Assembly: GCF_003385895.1 (NCBI RefSeq)
Contig: NZ_QRDQ01000007.1
Coordinates: 1,116,001 to 1,180,000 of the forward strand
Origin: Flavobacterium cutihirudinis
Lineage (GTDB): Bacteria > Bacteroidota > Bacteroidia > Flavobacteriales > Flavobacteriaceae
Direction: 5' to 3'
Length of the DNA: 64,000 nt
Shown here: positions 20,571 to 29,568 of the stretch, piece after piece
How the letters are laid out: every line of letters starts with the position of its first letter
How positions within the stretch are numbered: position 1 is the stretch's first letter
Notes under the pieces: model-generated
Told to the model about the DNA's origin: nothing
What the model saw: the letters and a program-made list of their open reading frames with translations, nothing else
Database searches by the model: none
Position numbers and translations under genes: made by a program

Positions 20571-21839
20571 TTACTCTGCTGATTGTCTTTTATCAGGTCG
20601 AATAATCATTCTTAGCGATTGATCACTTGCAAAATAAGCAACCATCCAGTTCCAGAAAGTTTGCAATCTATTTCTATAAGTTATCAGCGAGATCAAGTGG
20701 ATAAACAGCCAGATAACCCAGGCAAAGAAACCTTTAAAATGCCATTTCGGGCTAGGTAAATCTACAACTGCTTTATTTTTTCCGATAATTGCCATCGATC
20801 CTTTGTCATTATATTCAAAAGGTTTTAATGGTTTATTGTCGGCCATTTTCATAAAGTTTTTGGCTAAATTAATTCCTTGCTGTATAGCAACTTGAGCAAC
20901 TTGTGGATGTCCATCAGGAAAATTTTTATCTCCGGCTAAAATGGCAGTGTCACCAATTGCGTATATATTTTCAAATCCGTTAACTTTATTGTATTGGTCC
21001 GTCGCCATACGTCTTCCACGGCCGTAGCTTTCTTTTGGAATTCCCTCAAAAATTTTAGCAGAAACTCCAGCGGCCCAGATTAAGTTTTTCGTTTTAATGG
21101 TTTCCCCATTTTCAAAAAATACGGTATCGTTAACATAATCAGTAACACGCGTATGAAGCTTAACTACAACGCCTAGTTTTGTCAAAGCTTCCAAAGTATC
21201 TTTTTGAGAAGCTTCGCTCATTGGCGAAAGTAGCGCATCTCCTCCATCAACCAAATAAACATTACTTGCCGATGTTTCTAATTCTGGATATTCTTTTAGC
21301 AGAATATTTTTTCGCATTTCGGCAAACATTCCAGAAACTTCTACTCCTGTTGGTCCACCTCCGGCAACTACAATAGTTAAAAGTTTACGACGTTTGCGCA
21401 TATCTTTGCAGATTGCAGCTTTTTCAAGGTTTTTAAGCAACGCATTACGCATTTCGATGGCATCATTTAAGGTTTTCATCGGAATGGCGTTTTTCATAAC
21501 GTTTTCCATACCAAAATAACTGGTTTCTGCACCTGTGGCAAACACCAGATAATCATAAGTAAGTTCACCGTTGTTCAAAACAATCTTGTTTTCGGTAGGA
21601 ACTACAGACTCCAGTTCGCCCAAACGAAACTGAAGGTTTTTCTTTCCTGCAAAGAACTTCCTAAAAGGATAACTAATACTTGAAGGCTCTAAAAAAGCAG
21701 TCGCAACCTGATATATAAGTGGAGGAAAAAAGTTGTAATTATTTTTGTCTACAAGGGTTACTTGTATTTTAGGGTGGTTTACAAGTTCTTTTGCTAAATT
21801 GATTCCTGCAAAGCCACCTCCTATAATAACGATCTTCAT
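20571..21839 (-). CDS. ndh: Type II NADH dehydrogenase (NDH-2)
   Basis: The 422-residue flavoprotein has an N-terminal FAD-binding motif (IIGGGFAGINLAKEL) and a second dinucleotide motif for NADH (VAGGGPTGVEVSGMFAEM, about residue 160). The third FAD segment is IYAIGDTAIL. A C-terminal hydrophobic/aromatic segment (WHFKGFFAWVIWLFIHLISL) anchors it to the inner membrane. It oxidises NADH and reduces quinone without pumping protons. The length and motifs are typical. It has no operon partner. Confidence 0.92.
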   Translation of the reverse strand: MKIVIIGGGFAGINLAKELVNHPKIQVTLVDKNNYNFFPPLIYQVATAFLEPSSISYPFRKFFAGKKNLQFRLGELESVVPTENKIVLNNGELTYDYLVFATGAETSYFGMENVMKNAIPMKTLNDAIEMRNALLKNLEKAAICKDMRKRRKLLTIVVAGGGPTGVEVSGMFAEMRKNILLKEYPELETSASNVYLVDGGDALLSPMSEASQKDTLEALTKLGVVVKLHTRVTDYVNDTVFFENGETIKTKNLIWAAGVSAKIFEGIPKESYGRGRRMATDQYNKVNGFENIYAIGDTAILAGDKNFPDGHPQVAQVAIQQGINLAKNFMKMADNKPLKPFEYNDKGSMAIIGKNKAVVDLPSPKWHFKGFFAWVIWLFIHLISLITYRNRLQTFWNWMVAYFASDQSLRMIIRPDKRQSAE

Positions 21840-21922
21840 ATATGTTGTTTATTAAGTAGGATTAATAAAATATTTCCTTATAAATATACAACTTTAATAT
21901 CCAATGACAATTGTCAGATTTG

Positions 21923-21949
21923 TTACTTTTTGAATTTTTTAACAGGTTT
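21923..21949. repeat. 27-bp direct repeat, outer copy of the helicase 3' end
   Basis: These 27 bases are identical to 22320-22346, which hold the stop codon and last eight codons of the DEAD-box helicase gene. With that copy they bracket the orphan 109-aa gene. Confidence 0.9.
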
Positions 21950-21981
21950 ATAGATCTATTTTGAAATATTGTTTATTCTCT

Positions 21982-22311
21982 TTATTTTGATGCATAATAA
22001 CAACTTTGGCTATATAAATGGGTGAGATTTTTAGTTGAAATCCAGTCAAATTGTGCATTTATAAAAATCTCAAACTGTTCAAAATTTACAAAACTATATT
22101 TTTGATCAGTTAAAATTGGGTTATCATAAACATAGCTATTTGCAATTTTATTTACCTGCTTACAAATTAAATCGCAATTATCTAATTCTTTATTTGAAAG
22201 TCCTGGATAAATTTTTGAAAGTCTTTTGTTAATGGGCACAAGCCAATTTTCTCCAAATTCCATTGAAAAAGATAAAGCCTCGTTTAATATTTCATGTGAT
22301 AAATTTATCAT
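21982..22311 (-). CDS. Orphan hypothetical protein between direct repeats
   Basis: The 109-residue protein has no signal peptide, no membrane span and no domain that I recognise. It is Asn/Tyr-rich and probably helical (NKRLSKIYPGLSNKELDNCDLICKQVNKIA). The gene lies 8 bases after the helicase stop codon on the same strand. It sits between two perfect 27-base copies of the helicase 3' end, which suggests it was inserted there. Its product could be a small cytoplasmic accessory protein, but no function can be assigned. Confidence 0.7.
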   Translation of the reverse strand: MINLSHEILNEALSFSMEFGENWLVPINKRLSKIYPGLSNKELDNCDLICKQVNKIANSYVYDNPILTDQKYSFVNFEQFEIFINAQFDWISTKNLTHLYSQSCYYASK

Positions 22312-22319
22312 CTAGAATA

Positions 22320-22346
22320 TTACTTTTTGAATTTTTTAACAGGTTT
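22320..22346. repeat. 27-bp direct repeat, inner copy (in the helicase gene)
   Basis: This is the stop codon plus eight terminal codons of the helicase. It is repeated without mismatch at 21923-21949. Confidence 0.9.
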
Positions 22347-23654
22347 TTCAACTACATCGATTTTGTTTTGAAGGACGTAATTAGCCAATAATTTTTCAAT
22401 TAGTTCGTCTTTTGTTAAGTGGTGGAAAACAGTTTTTACTTTTGTTTTTAAATCTGATGAAATATCATGATTTGGCTTTGTTTTGAAAATTTGTTTTGCC
22501 CACAAAAGTGTATTATTTTCTTCAAGGCTTAATGCCGAAGGTTTCTCAAATTTGGTAAATTTAATTCCAAGTTCTCTTTCAAAATCAGGAATTTCAATAA
22601 CTTCTTCTTCCTGTAAAACAGTTAATGAAAGTCCCTTTGCTCCTGCCCTTGCGGTTCTTCCGCTACGGTGTACGTAATTTTCATAAGTATCCGGCAAATG
22701 GTAATTTACAACATACGAGATTTCTTTTACGTCAATTCCTCTGGCAGCAAGGTCTGTAGCTACTAAAATATTGATATGTCCTTCACGGAACTGCTCCATA
22801 ATTCGATCACGAATTCCTTGCGTTAAACTTCCGTGAATAGCGCCTGAAGAAAAACGGTTTATTGCTAAATTTTTAGCTAGTTTATTTACTGCAGCTTTAG
22901 TTTTACAAAAAATAATTCCGCGTTCGCCTTCTCTTGAATTTAGAAAATGCATTAAAACATCGAGTTTCTCAATTGGATCAACGACAATATATTCGTGATC
23001 AATTCCTTGATTTCCGGTTGTTTCCATGTCGGCACTTATCTGAACTACGTTTTTGTTCAAATAATTTTGTACCAATTGTTTAATTGTTCCCGGCAAAGTA
23101 GCGGAGAATAATAAAGTGCGGTGTTTTTTTGGAAGCTCTGCAATAATTTCATCCAGACTTTCTTTTAGAATAGAAACCATTTCATCAGCTTCATCCAAAA
23201 CTAGAAATTGTGTTTGTTTTAGGTCAACTGCTTTTCTTTGGATTAAATCGATTAATCGTCCCGGCGTTGCCACTACTATATGAGTGGGATTGCTTAGACG
23301 CTCAATTTGAGGTTTAATCGGAATTCCTCCACATGTAGCTGCAATTGAAATATTTGGAATGTATTTTGAAAAATCTTCTAAATTTCTAAAAATCTGATGT
23401 CCAAGTTCTCTGGTAGGAACCAAAATCACTGCCTGCACAACTGACGAAGTAGTATCAATCAACTGTAGCAAAGGAAGCCCGAAAGCAGCAGTTTTTCCTG
23501 TTCCGGTTTTGGCCAGACCAACAACATCGTGACTTTCTGATAATAGCAACGGAATCGTTTTTTGCTGAATTTCTGTTGCTTCAACAATATTAAGTTCGCT
23601 TAAAGCTTTTAAAATTGGTGCTGAAATTCCTAATGTTGTGAATTGTTTAGACAT
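22320..23654 (-). CDS. DEAD-box ATP-dependent RNA helicase
   Basis: The 444-residue protein has all core motifs: Q motif region (FTTLGISAPILKALSEL), motif I KTGTGKTAAFG, PTRELG, TPGRLIDL, motif II DEADE, motif III SATLP, and motif VI HRSGRTARAG. It unwinds RNA duplexes, for example in ribosome assembly or mRNA decay. The C-terminal tail ends in a Lys-rich stretch (VEKPVKKFKK), as in RhlE-like proteins. Its 3' end carries the repeated 27 bases. The start ATG at 23654 fits the Q motif spacing. Confidence 0.94.
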   Translation of the reverse strand: MSKQFTTLGISAPILKALSELNIVEATEIQQKTIPLLLSESHDVVGLAKTGTGKTAAFGLPLLQLIDTTSSVVQAVILVPTRELGHQIFRNLEDFSKYIPNISIAATCGGIPIKPQIERLSNPTHIVVATPGRLIDLIQRKAVDLKQTQFLVLDEADEMVSILKESLDEIIAELPKKHRTLLFSATLPGTIKQLVQNYLNKNVVQISADMETTGNQGIDHEYIVVDPIEKLDVLMHFLNSREGERGIIFCKTKAAVNKLAKNLAINRFSSGAIHGSLTQGIRDRIMEQFREGHINILVATDLAARGIDVKEISYVVNYHLPDTYENYVHRSGRTARAGAKGLSLTVLQEEEVIEIPDFERELGIKFTKFEKPSALSLEENNTLLWAKQIFKTKPNHDISSDLKTKVKTVFHHLTKDELIEKLLANYVLQNKIDVVEKPVKKFKK

Positions 23655-23710
23655 CTTTATATTTTTGTTAGTTTTTTGTTTGCTTCGCCTGTTCGGCTTT
23701 CAGCCTTGGG

Positions 23711-23851
23711 TCAAGTTTCAGGTTTCAAGTTACGCCAAAACTTTATAAGTTTAAAGGAGAAATGACATTTACTCAGAAATGCCATTTCTCCTTTTAATAT
23801 TGATAATCTGTATTTTAGGTTCCAACAACTTGAAACGTGAAACCTGAAACA
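23711..23851. repeat. GTTTCAGG heptad repeats flanking a bidirectional terminator
   Basis: TCAAGTTTCAGGTTTCAAGT at 23711-23730 and an inverted set (AACTTGAAACGTGAAACCTG...) at 23825-23850 surround a hairpin AAAGGAGAAATG / CATTTCTCCTTT (23753-23794). The hairpin has poly-T on the + side and can terminate the upstream minus-strand helicase transcript. The region lies between two helicase genes. Confidence 0.75.
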
Positions 23852-23870
23852 TTTAGAACTTAAAAATTTA

Positions 23871-25409
23871 TCAATCCGGTTCGTTCATGATTTTTTCACG
23901 GTACTTTTTACCAATCAAAAGCGTTAGATTCTTCTTGTAATCATCAAGAAGCCATTCGCGATAATTTTTACTGCATTGACTTAAACATTTCGCAAAACGT
24001 TTAATTCTGCACTCAATATCATCATCAAGTTCTTTTCCTAAAGCTTTTGCTTCCTGAAGTGTTTCTGTATTGTCTACACACATTGCTGCGTGTTGTTCCA
24101 ACGATTTATCCAAAACAATTTTCGAACGCAAATTTTGTTTGATCGCCAGTTTGTGTTCTTCATCAATATCGAAAGTAACCTCGGCAGTTTTACTGAATTT
24201 CGCTCGTAATTCAGGTGGCATACTGTATTTAAAGAACATTTCGATTTCAGTATCATCTCTTAGGTTTTCCAAATAAAACTCAGGAGATTTAAAGATATGT
24301 TGCCAGTTTACAGGCTCACTCCATAAACCAAAACGAGCAGCATTATTTCCTAAATCGATTACTGTAAATTCGTCTTTTCCTGGCAATTTACGAGATCCTC
24401 GACCAATCATCTGGTAATATAAAGTTAGCGATTTTGTCGCTCTGTTTAAAATAATAGTTTCTACAGTTGGTTCATCAAATCCTGTAGTTAAAATTCCAAC
24501 CGAAGTCAAAATCGCATCTGGAGTTTTCTTAAACCATTGTAAAATATCTTTTCGTTCTTCAGGACTGCTTGTATTATCAAGGTGTCTGATATCGTAACCC
24601 GCTTCTCTAAAAGTTTCATACACATATAAAGAAGTGTGAATACCATTATTGAAAATAAGTGTCTTTTTACCCAAAGAACGTTCTGTATAAGCATGAAGCA
24701 ATTTTTCTTGCATCATTGTATTGGTATACAAATCATCAGAAGATTTTACGGTATAATCACCGTTGATACCTACTTTTAGAGAAGTAAGACCAACATCATA
24801 ACTATACGTAGTAGCTCTTGCCAAAAATCCTTTTTCAATCAACGAACCAATTGTGTCACCAACGATAAGCTCATCATAACTTTGGTGCATTGGTAATTTA
24901 ATATTCGAACTTAGAGGAGTTGCTGTTACACCTAAGATGAAAGCATTCTTAAATGAATTCAATAATTTTCTGAAAGAATTGTAGTGCGCCTCATCAATAA
25001 TAACCAAACCAATATTATCCAAATGAAGTTTTTCGTCATTGATACGGTTTTTTAATGTTTCAACCATAGCTACGAAACAAGAAAAATCATTTTGGTCCGG
25101 TAATTCTTTTACCTTACTGTTGATTATTTTATTGCTTACGCCAAAGCCTTTCAGCATTTTTGAAGTTTGTTTACAAAGCTCAATACGGTGTGTTAGAACC
25201 ACAACTTTTTTGTCATTATTGGATAAATAACGGCGTACAATTTCGGAGAAAATTACTGTTTTCCCACCTCCTGTAGGCAATTGATACAATAAATGATGTT
25301 TTTGAGGAGCGTTATCTAAGCGATCAAAAATGGCGTCAATATCGCCTTTTTGGTACGCATAAAGCTCTTTTTTCTCTTCTCTTTCTATTTCTAAAGTGTT
25401 TTGAGACAT
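23871..25409 (-). CDS. Superfamily II helicase (SSL2/type III restriction-like)
   Basis: The 512-residue protein has Walker A in LPTGGGKTVIFSEI (about residue 45), HRIELCKQT (Ia) and DEAHYN (Walker B, motif II). It continues with GVTATP (III) and a C-terminal helicase domain ending in QMIGRGSRKLPGK (VI). A C-terminal tail of about 120 residues follows with clustered Cys and Lys but no clear zinc motif. The core resembles the helicase subunits of XPB/Rad25-type and restriction enzymes. No methylase or nuclease gene is adjacent, so a role as a solitary DNA or RNA translocase is more likely. Confidence 0.87.
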   Translation of the reverse strand: MSQNTLEIEREEKKELYAYQKGDIDAIFDRLDNAPQKHHLLYQLPTGGGKTVIFSEIVRRYLSNNDKKVVVLTHRIELCKQTSKMLKGFGVSNKIINSKVKELPDQNDFSCFVAMVETLKNRINDEKLHLDNIGLVIIDEAHYNSFRKLLNSFKNAFILGVTATPLSSNIKLPMHQSYDELIVGDTIGSLIEKGFLARATTYSYDVGLTSLKVGINGDYTVKSSDDLYTNTMMQEKLLHAYTERSLGKKTLIFNNGIHTSLYVYETFREAGYDIRHLDNTSSPEERKDILQWFKKTPDAILTSVGILTTGFDEPTVETIILNRATKSLTLYYQMIGRGSRKLPGKDEFTVIDLGNNAARFGLWSEPVNWQHIFKSPEFYLENLRDDTEIEMFFKYSMPPELRAKFSKTAEVTFDIDEEHKLAIKQNLRSKIVLDKSLEQHAAMCVDNTETLQEAKALGKELDDDIECRIKRFAKCLSQCSKNYREWLLDDYKKNLTLLIGKKYREKIMNEPD

Positions 25410-25518
25410 TGTTTATTTTTGGATTTTTGCAAAAATACACCGAAAAAACAGTTATTCATCTTATTTTAACCTAAAATAAATGTTTTTTTTAAACTAAGAT
25501 TTTTTATGGGAAGTGCTT

Positions 25519-26052
25519 TTAGAGGTCAATTTTGTCTAAAATAGCCTCAAATTCGTACTTATTTTTCCATTTTTGTTGCAAAGTCTCCTTATAAATACCT
25601 TCAATTCGTGATTTATATTCATTCAAAATACCATTCGAAATAGAGAAAGTTACGGCCTGCTCAAAAGAATTTAAAATGCTTTTGTAAAACAATTCCTGCT
25701 TGATGAAGTTTTGAGAAGAATAAGTTTGTGCAATTTCAATATTGTAAAGCATCAAATCTGCAATTACAAAAGAATCGACACCTAATGAAATAAAATGTTT
25801 GATAATTTTCTGGGCTACAGAACGACGCATTTTTGCTTTCGGACGCCATTTTGCACCCGGCTTTTTTATAGGGAAATATTCGTGAGAAATTTTAACCTTG
25901 GATTCCTGCAGCAATTTGTCTTCCTTCGGATTAAAAACAAAGTCGTAATATACTTTTACGGGACTGAATTTTTCATACAATTCTATAAGCAGTTCTTCCA
26001 ATTGCTCTTTGGTTAAATCGGCTAAATATTTTTTTAAATCGCGTTTGCTCAT
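25519..26052 (-). CDS. DUF6155 family protein
   Basis: The 177-residue protein starts MSKRDLKKYLADLTKEQLEE and contains VYYDFVFNPKEDKLL, which I recognise from the DUF6155 family of Bacteroidota. It is mostly helical and cytoplasmic, and its function is unknown. ATG 26052 is preferred to the ATG at 26058 because the family motif begins with MSKRD. It diverges from the DUF3817 gene with a short shared promoter region. Confidence 0.78.
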   Translation of the reverse strand: MSKRDLKKYLADLTKEQLEELLIELYEKFSPVKVYYDFVFNPKEDKLLQESKVKISHEYFPIKKPGAKWRPKAKMRRSVAQKIIKHFISLGVDSFVIADLMLYNIEIAQTYSSQNFIKQELFYKSILNSFEQAVTFSISNGILNEYKSRIEGIYKETLQQKWKNKYEFEAILDKIDL

Positions 26053-26070
26053 TATCAAAGTTTAAGAATA

Positions 26071-26104
26071 CAAAAGTAAATTACTTTACTGACACATAAC
26101 TCAA
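26071..26104 (-). promoter_or_regulatory. Promoter of the DUF6155 gene
   Basis: On the minus strand the -7 element is TACTTTTG (26071-26078), and TTG is found 23 nt upstream (26102-26104), the long end of the accepted spacing. Confidence 0.5.
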
Positions 26105-26121
26105 AAACCAATCCTAATACT

Positions 26122-26129
26122 TAATTTTG
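26122..26129 (+). promoter_or_regulatory. -7 element before the DUF3817 gene
   Basis: TAATTTTG matches TAnnTTTG 27 nt before the ATG at 26157. The -33 element is unclear. Confidence 0.45.
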
Positions 26130-26156
26130 CTGCTTTAAACACAAAAAAATAGATAC

Positions 26157-26450
26157 ATGCTTAAGATTTTTAAAGTTACAGCCATTTTAGAAGGAATTTC
26201 TTATTTAGTTTTATTTGCTAATATGTTGATTATCAAAAATAATAATCCTGAACTTTATCACACTTTATTACGTCCGTTAGGAATGACACATGGTGTTTTG
26301 TTCATTGGTTATATCATCCTTGCTTTTTTATTGAAAAAATCTCAAAACTGGGATTTAAAAACATTTGCAATTATTCTGATTGCTTCTCTTATTCCGTTTG
26401 GAACATTTTACATCGAGAAAAAATATTTAGAGAATAAAGCAAATGCATAA
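26157..26450 (+). CDS. DUF3817 small integral membrane protein
   Basis: The 97-residue protein has three hydrophobic segments and the DUF3817 pattern: ILEGISYLVLFANM near the start, LRPLGMTHGVLFIGY in the middle, and a short charged C-terminus. It is an inner membrane protein of unknown function. It overlaps the start of the mechanosensitive channel gene by 8 bases (26443-26450), so the two are translationally coupled. Confidence 0.85.
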   Translation: MLKIFKVTAILEGISYLVLFANMLIIKNNNPELYHTLLRPLGMTHGVLFIGYIILAFLLKKSQNWDLKTFAIILIASLIPFGTFYIEKKYLENKANA

Positions 26451-27702
26451 GCTTTTGGATAAAATATTTAACTTCTTATACCCGCTTTTTCGAGATTGGG
26501 GAATGAGTCGCAACGTAGCGTCTTATACCAGTCTTATTTTTAATATTGCCATTTTGGTGGCATTGGCATATGTTATTTACTATGCTGCCAAATTTATATT
26601 AGTGACCTTGACCGCTGTTTTTGCGCAACGTACTAAAACTAAATTTGATGATTATTTAATTCAGAATAAAACCACGCGATACACTGCTTATTTAATTCCG
26701 TTTTTCTTTATTTATAAGGCGGTTCCTGTCATTTTGGATAAATATGAATATTGGGAATCTATTTTCGGAAAAATAGTTGGTATTTATATCGTTTTGCTTG
26801 GATTGTGGATCGTTCGTACGATTTTCAATTCACTACGAGATTATTTAAAACAAAAACCGGAATATAGCGACAAGCCAATCGACAGTTTTGTTCAGGTTAT
26901 CATGATCGTGCTTTGGATTTTTGGTTCAGCCATGATTATTTCGACTTTATTTGGAATCAAACAAAGCGAATTACTGACCATTTTGGGTACGCTTTCGGCT
27001 ATTATTATTTTGATTTTCAGAGATACAATTTTAGGCTTTGTCTCAAGTGTTCAGGTTGCCATAAACGATATGGTTCGTATTGGCGACTGGATTACCATGG
27101 ATAAATTTGGTGCCGACGGAGATGTAATCGAAATAAACTTGACAACGGTAAAAGTCCGAAACTTTGATAATACAATTACGACGATTCCAACGTATGCTTT
27201 AAGTTCAGATTCTTTTCAGAACTGGCGCGGAATGCAGAATTCTGAAGGAAGACGTATCAAAAGGCATATTCTAATTAAAAGCAGCAGTATTCGTTTCCTG
27301 AATAATGATGATCTTAATCATATGAAAGGAATTCAGCTTATTACTTCTTACATCGAAACCAGACAAGCCGAAATCGAAAAGTATAATGATCTTCGAGGAA
27401 TTGATAAGTCACTTTCGCTTAACGGACGAAATATGACCAATTTAGGTTTGTTTAGAAAATATATTATGCAGTATTTATTAGATCATCCGGGTCTTAATAA
27501 AAACATGCATATTATGTGCCGCCAGCTACAATCTACAGCGCACGGAGTTCCATTGGAAATTTATGTTTTCTCAAGTGATAAACGCTGGGCGAATTACGAA
27601 TATATCATGTCGGATATTTTCGATCATATTATGGCTTCGGTAATTTATTTCGATCTTGAAATATTCGAATTGCCTTCGCAGATAGGACGTCTTGATAGAT
27701 AA
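26443..27702 (+). CDS. MscS-family mechanosensitive ion channel (YbdG-like)
   Basis: The 419-residue protein has an N-terminal membrane domain with about five TM segments. A pore-lining helix and the conserved MscS beta-domain follow (GFVSSVQVAINDMVRIGDWI, then TVKVRNFDNTITTIPTYAL). The long C-terminal part, with RRIKRHILIKSSSIRFL, fits the YbdG/mid-size MscS subgroup. It relieves turgor during osmotic downshock in the inner membrane. It is coupled to the DUF3817 gene. Confidence 0.88.
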   Translation: MHKLLDKIFNFLYPLFRDWGMSRNVASYTSLIFNIAILVALAYVIYYAAKFILVTLTAVFAQRTKTKFDDYLIQNKTTRYTAYLIPFFFIYKAVPVILDKYEYWESIFGKIVGIYIVLLGLWIVRTIFNSLRDYLKQKPEYSDKPIDSFVQVIMIVLWIFGSAMIISTLFGIKQSELLTILGTLSAIIILIFRDTILGFVSSVQVAINDMVRIGDWITMDKFGADGDVIEINLTTVKVRNFDNTITTIPTYALSSDSFQNWRGMQNSEGRRIKRHILIKSSSIRFLNNDDLNHMKGIQLITSYIETRQAEIEKYNDLRGIDKSLSLNGRNMTNLGLFRKYIMQYLLDHPGLNKNMHIMCRQLQSTAHGVPLEIYVFSSDKRWANYEYIMSDIFDHIMASVIYFDLEIFELPSQIGRLDR

Positions 27703-27713
27703 GTTAAGTTTTT

Positions 27714-27800
27714 TTGTTTCAGGTTTCAGGTTTCAAGTTATTGCATTGCGCAAAGTTGAACCTGAAACCTGAAACTTGAAACTTGAAACTTGAAACAAAA
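27714..27800. repeat. GTTTCAGG heptad repeat, long inverted copy
   Basis: GTTTCAGG and GTTTCAAG units (27716-27738) face an inverted array of CCTGAAA and CTTGAAA units (about 27758-27797). The RNA can fold back on itself. It lies between the converging MscS and lipoprotein genes and may serve as their terminator. It is the most regular copy of this family here. Confidence 0.82.
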
Positions 27801-27803
27801 GAA

Positions 27804-28232
27804 CTATTTCCCAACCTCTTCAAAAACAAACTTCGGATCATTATAATTTAATGTTCCTTCAATAAAGCAAGGAAGATTCATGTAAGTTCCTACTACGCCG
27901 GTTCCTAAAATTAATTTCTTGTCTTTTTTTAGCAAAGCGATTGGAACTCTCTTCCAGCTTCCTCCGTTAGAAATAAAATGAAAATCGCCCGTAAGTTTAT
28001 TTTCTTTAATATCTCCTCTTACGTCGCCTGAATCTTTTCCTAACTGATGATAAAGTATTTCGTAACGGCCATAAAAACGTTTGTCGTTGATTTTGATGGC
28101 CAAAATAGCAGTGTCTTTTTGATTTACGGCGCGATAAACGATTTCTTTGTAGTCGCTTTTGTTTTCTTTAGAATTACAAGAAATAAAAGAAATCGCAATT
28201 AAAATAAGAAGAAGGAAAGAGTTTTTGATCAT
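27804..28232 (-). CDS. Small lipoprotein of unknown function
   Basis: The 142-residue protein has a lipobox ending at C19 (AISFISC), so it is a lipoprotein, probably in the periplasm or outer membrane. The mature domain is beta-rich, with no recognised family signature. A homologue-type guess such as a lipocalin-like fold cannot be supported. It is a single gene that ends at the heptad repeat. Confidence 0.72.
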   Translation of the reverse strand: MIKNSFLLLILIAISFISCNSKENKSDYKEIVYRAVNQKDTAILAIKINDKRFYGRYEILYHQLGKDSGDVRGDIKENKLTGDFHFISNGGSWKRVPIALLKKDKKLILGTGVVGTYMNLPCFIEGTLNYNDPKFVFEEVGK

Positions 28233-28358
28233 AATAAATTTTTAAAATCATATTTAAGCTAATAGTACTTTTAAACAATTAAACTTGAATTTTGTTAACT
28301 AACTAATGTCTTAATTTAAATTTTGTATTTTAATTTTTTCTAAATTTAAAGAAAAAAC

Positions 28359-28760
28359 ATGGCAGACAGAGATATTTTTTTAAGAGAATTTAGAGGTGAA
28401 ACTTTAGGAACTGTCAGTGACCAATCTTCGGCAGACGAATTGTTTCAAAACCAAACTATTAGACCCATTTTAAAACTTCAAAATGATTTGTTTATTGCAG
28501 TTTTCATTAATTACGTCAATAAAAACAAAGCTGATTTTTATTCTTACTCAGTAGAGAAAAAACTTCAGACTATCGAAAATTCCATTCAGAAAGATATTAA
28601 ATTCAGAAATTCACTAAAAGGAATTGTCATGGCGCTTTTTACGATTGAAGAATATGACACTTATATTCAGAATTCTTCAAGTCTAAATAAACGTATGATG
28701 AATTTATTGATTGATAGATTGAAAAGTCAGATACAGCTGTTTGAAGTAGAAACGAATTAA
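28359..28760 (+). CDS. Conserved flavobacterial protein of unknown function
   Basis: The 133-residue cytoplasmic protein has a distinctive conserved-looking core (FQNQTIRPILKLQNDLFIAVF, FRNSLKGIVMALFTIEEY, LNKRMMNLLIDRLKSQ). It is mainly helical, with no signal peptide and no metal or nucleotide motif. The gene is followed 10 bases later by a small membrane protein gene, so they are likely cotranscribed. No function can be given. Confidence 0.75.
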   Translation: MADRDIFLREFRGETLGTVSDQSSADELFQNQTIRPILKLQNDLFIAVFINYVNKNKADFYSYSVEKKLQTIENSIQKDIKFRNSLKGIVMALFTIEEYDTYIQNSSSLNKRMMNLLIDRLKSQIQLFEVETN

Positions 28761-28770
28761 TTTTTTTTAA

Positions 28771-29271
28771 ATGTCAATTAAAACTTTTTGGACAATCCTA
28801 ATAAAAATATTAGGATTATGGATGGTATACAGGATTTTAACTGTTTTGCCAGAATTGATTTCCAATCTTTATTTTATCTATGAAAATGGTGATTCTAAGA
28901 ATTTGGTTGTTTTGTTTTCGAGTATTCTGATTGCGATTTTATTTTTTTGCTTGATAATAAGAACCTTTCTTTTTAAAACGCTTTGGATAATTGAGAAACT
29001 AAAACTTGAGAAAGGTTTTGAAACTGAAACTATTGAAATACAATCAAATGAAAATAAAATAATTGCAATTGCTCTCATTGTAATTGGAGGATTTATTTTT
29101 ATTGAAAATCTTCCGATTTTATTGAGAGAAATTGCTGTTTTCTTTCATGACAAAACCCAATTCAAAGATTATCCAAAATCAGGATGGATCATTTTTTATC
29201 TTTGTAAATCAGTTTTAGGATATTTATTGATGACTAATAGTTTTAGAGTTGCGAGTTTTATAAAAAAGTAA
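28771..29271 (+). CDS. Small integral membrane protein of unknown function
   Basis: The 166-residue protein has about four hydrophobic helices (near residues 8-32, 43-67, 95-115 and 139-160) separated by charged loops, and no recognised family. It follows the previous gene closely and may share its transcript. A GTCATTTCGA repeat lies downstream. Confidence 0.68.
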   Translation: MSIKTFWTILIKILGLWMVYRILTVLPELISNLYFIYENGDSKNLVVLFSSILIAILFFCLIIRTFLFKTLWIIEKLKLEKGFETETIEIQSNENKIIAIALIVIGGFIFIENLPILLREIAVFFHDKTQFKDYPKSGWIIFYLCKSVLGYLLMTNSFRVASFIKK

Positions 29272-29351
29272 AGTTCCAGATGGAAAACGATTTGTTGTCC
29301 AGATATAAATCAAAAAAAATCTTTACAAACAATTAATTATTCACGCTGTTT

Positions 29352-29449
29352 GTCATTTCGACGAAGGAGAAATCTTCGCAAGAAACTCCGCAACATAATC
29401 CCAATCTTTATCGAGCTTCTCGTGGAGATTTCTCGTTCCTCGAAATGAC
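29352..29449. repeat. GTCATTTCGA-family inverted-repeat element (copy with diverged arms)
   Basis: The left arm GTCATTTCGACGAAGGAGAA (from 29352) and right arm ending CCTCGAAATGAC (to 29449) are inverted, with a few mismatches. Overall size matches the copy at 2423-2524 (98 vs 102 bases). The left-arm variant here differs from the perfect copy by single-base changes. Confidence 0.85.
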
Positions 29450-29508
29450 AAGATTGTGTTTAATTCTCATGTTTTATTTATCTTTCAAGTTCATTCAAAA
29501 TATAAAGA

Positions 29509-29548
29509 AAAAAGGTTTGATGAGAAATAAATCCCATCAAACCTTTTT
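29509..29548. terminator. Terminator of the DUF885 gene
   Basis: The stem AAAGGTTTGATG (29511-29522) pairs with CATCAAACCTTT (29535-29546). T runs occur on both strands, which fits the minus-strand gene. Confidence 0.85.
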
Positions 29549-29568
29549 AATTAAAATAGTTGCAAATT

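Noticed and set aside
23871..25409. Helicase considered as part of a restriction or defence system
   Set aside because: No methylase, nuclease or specificity gene is near it.
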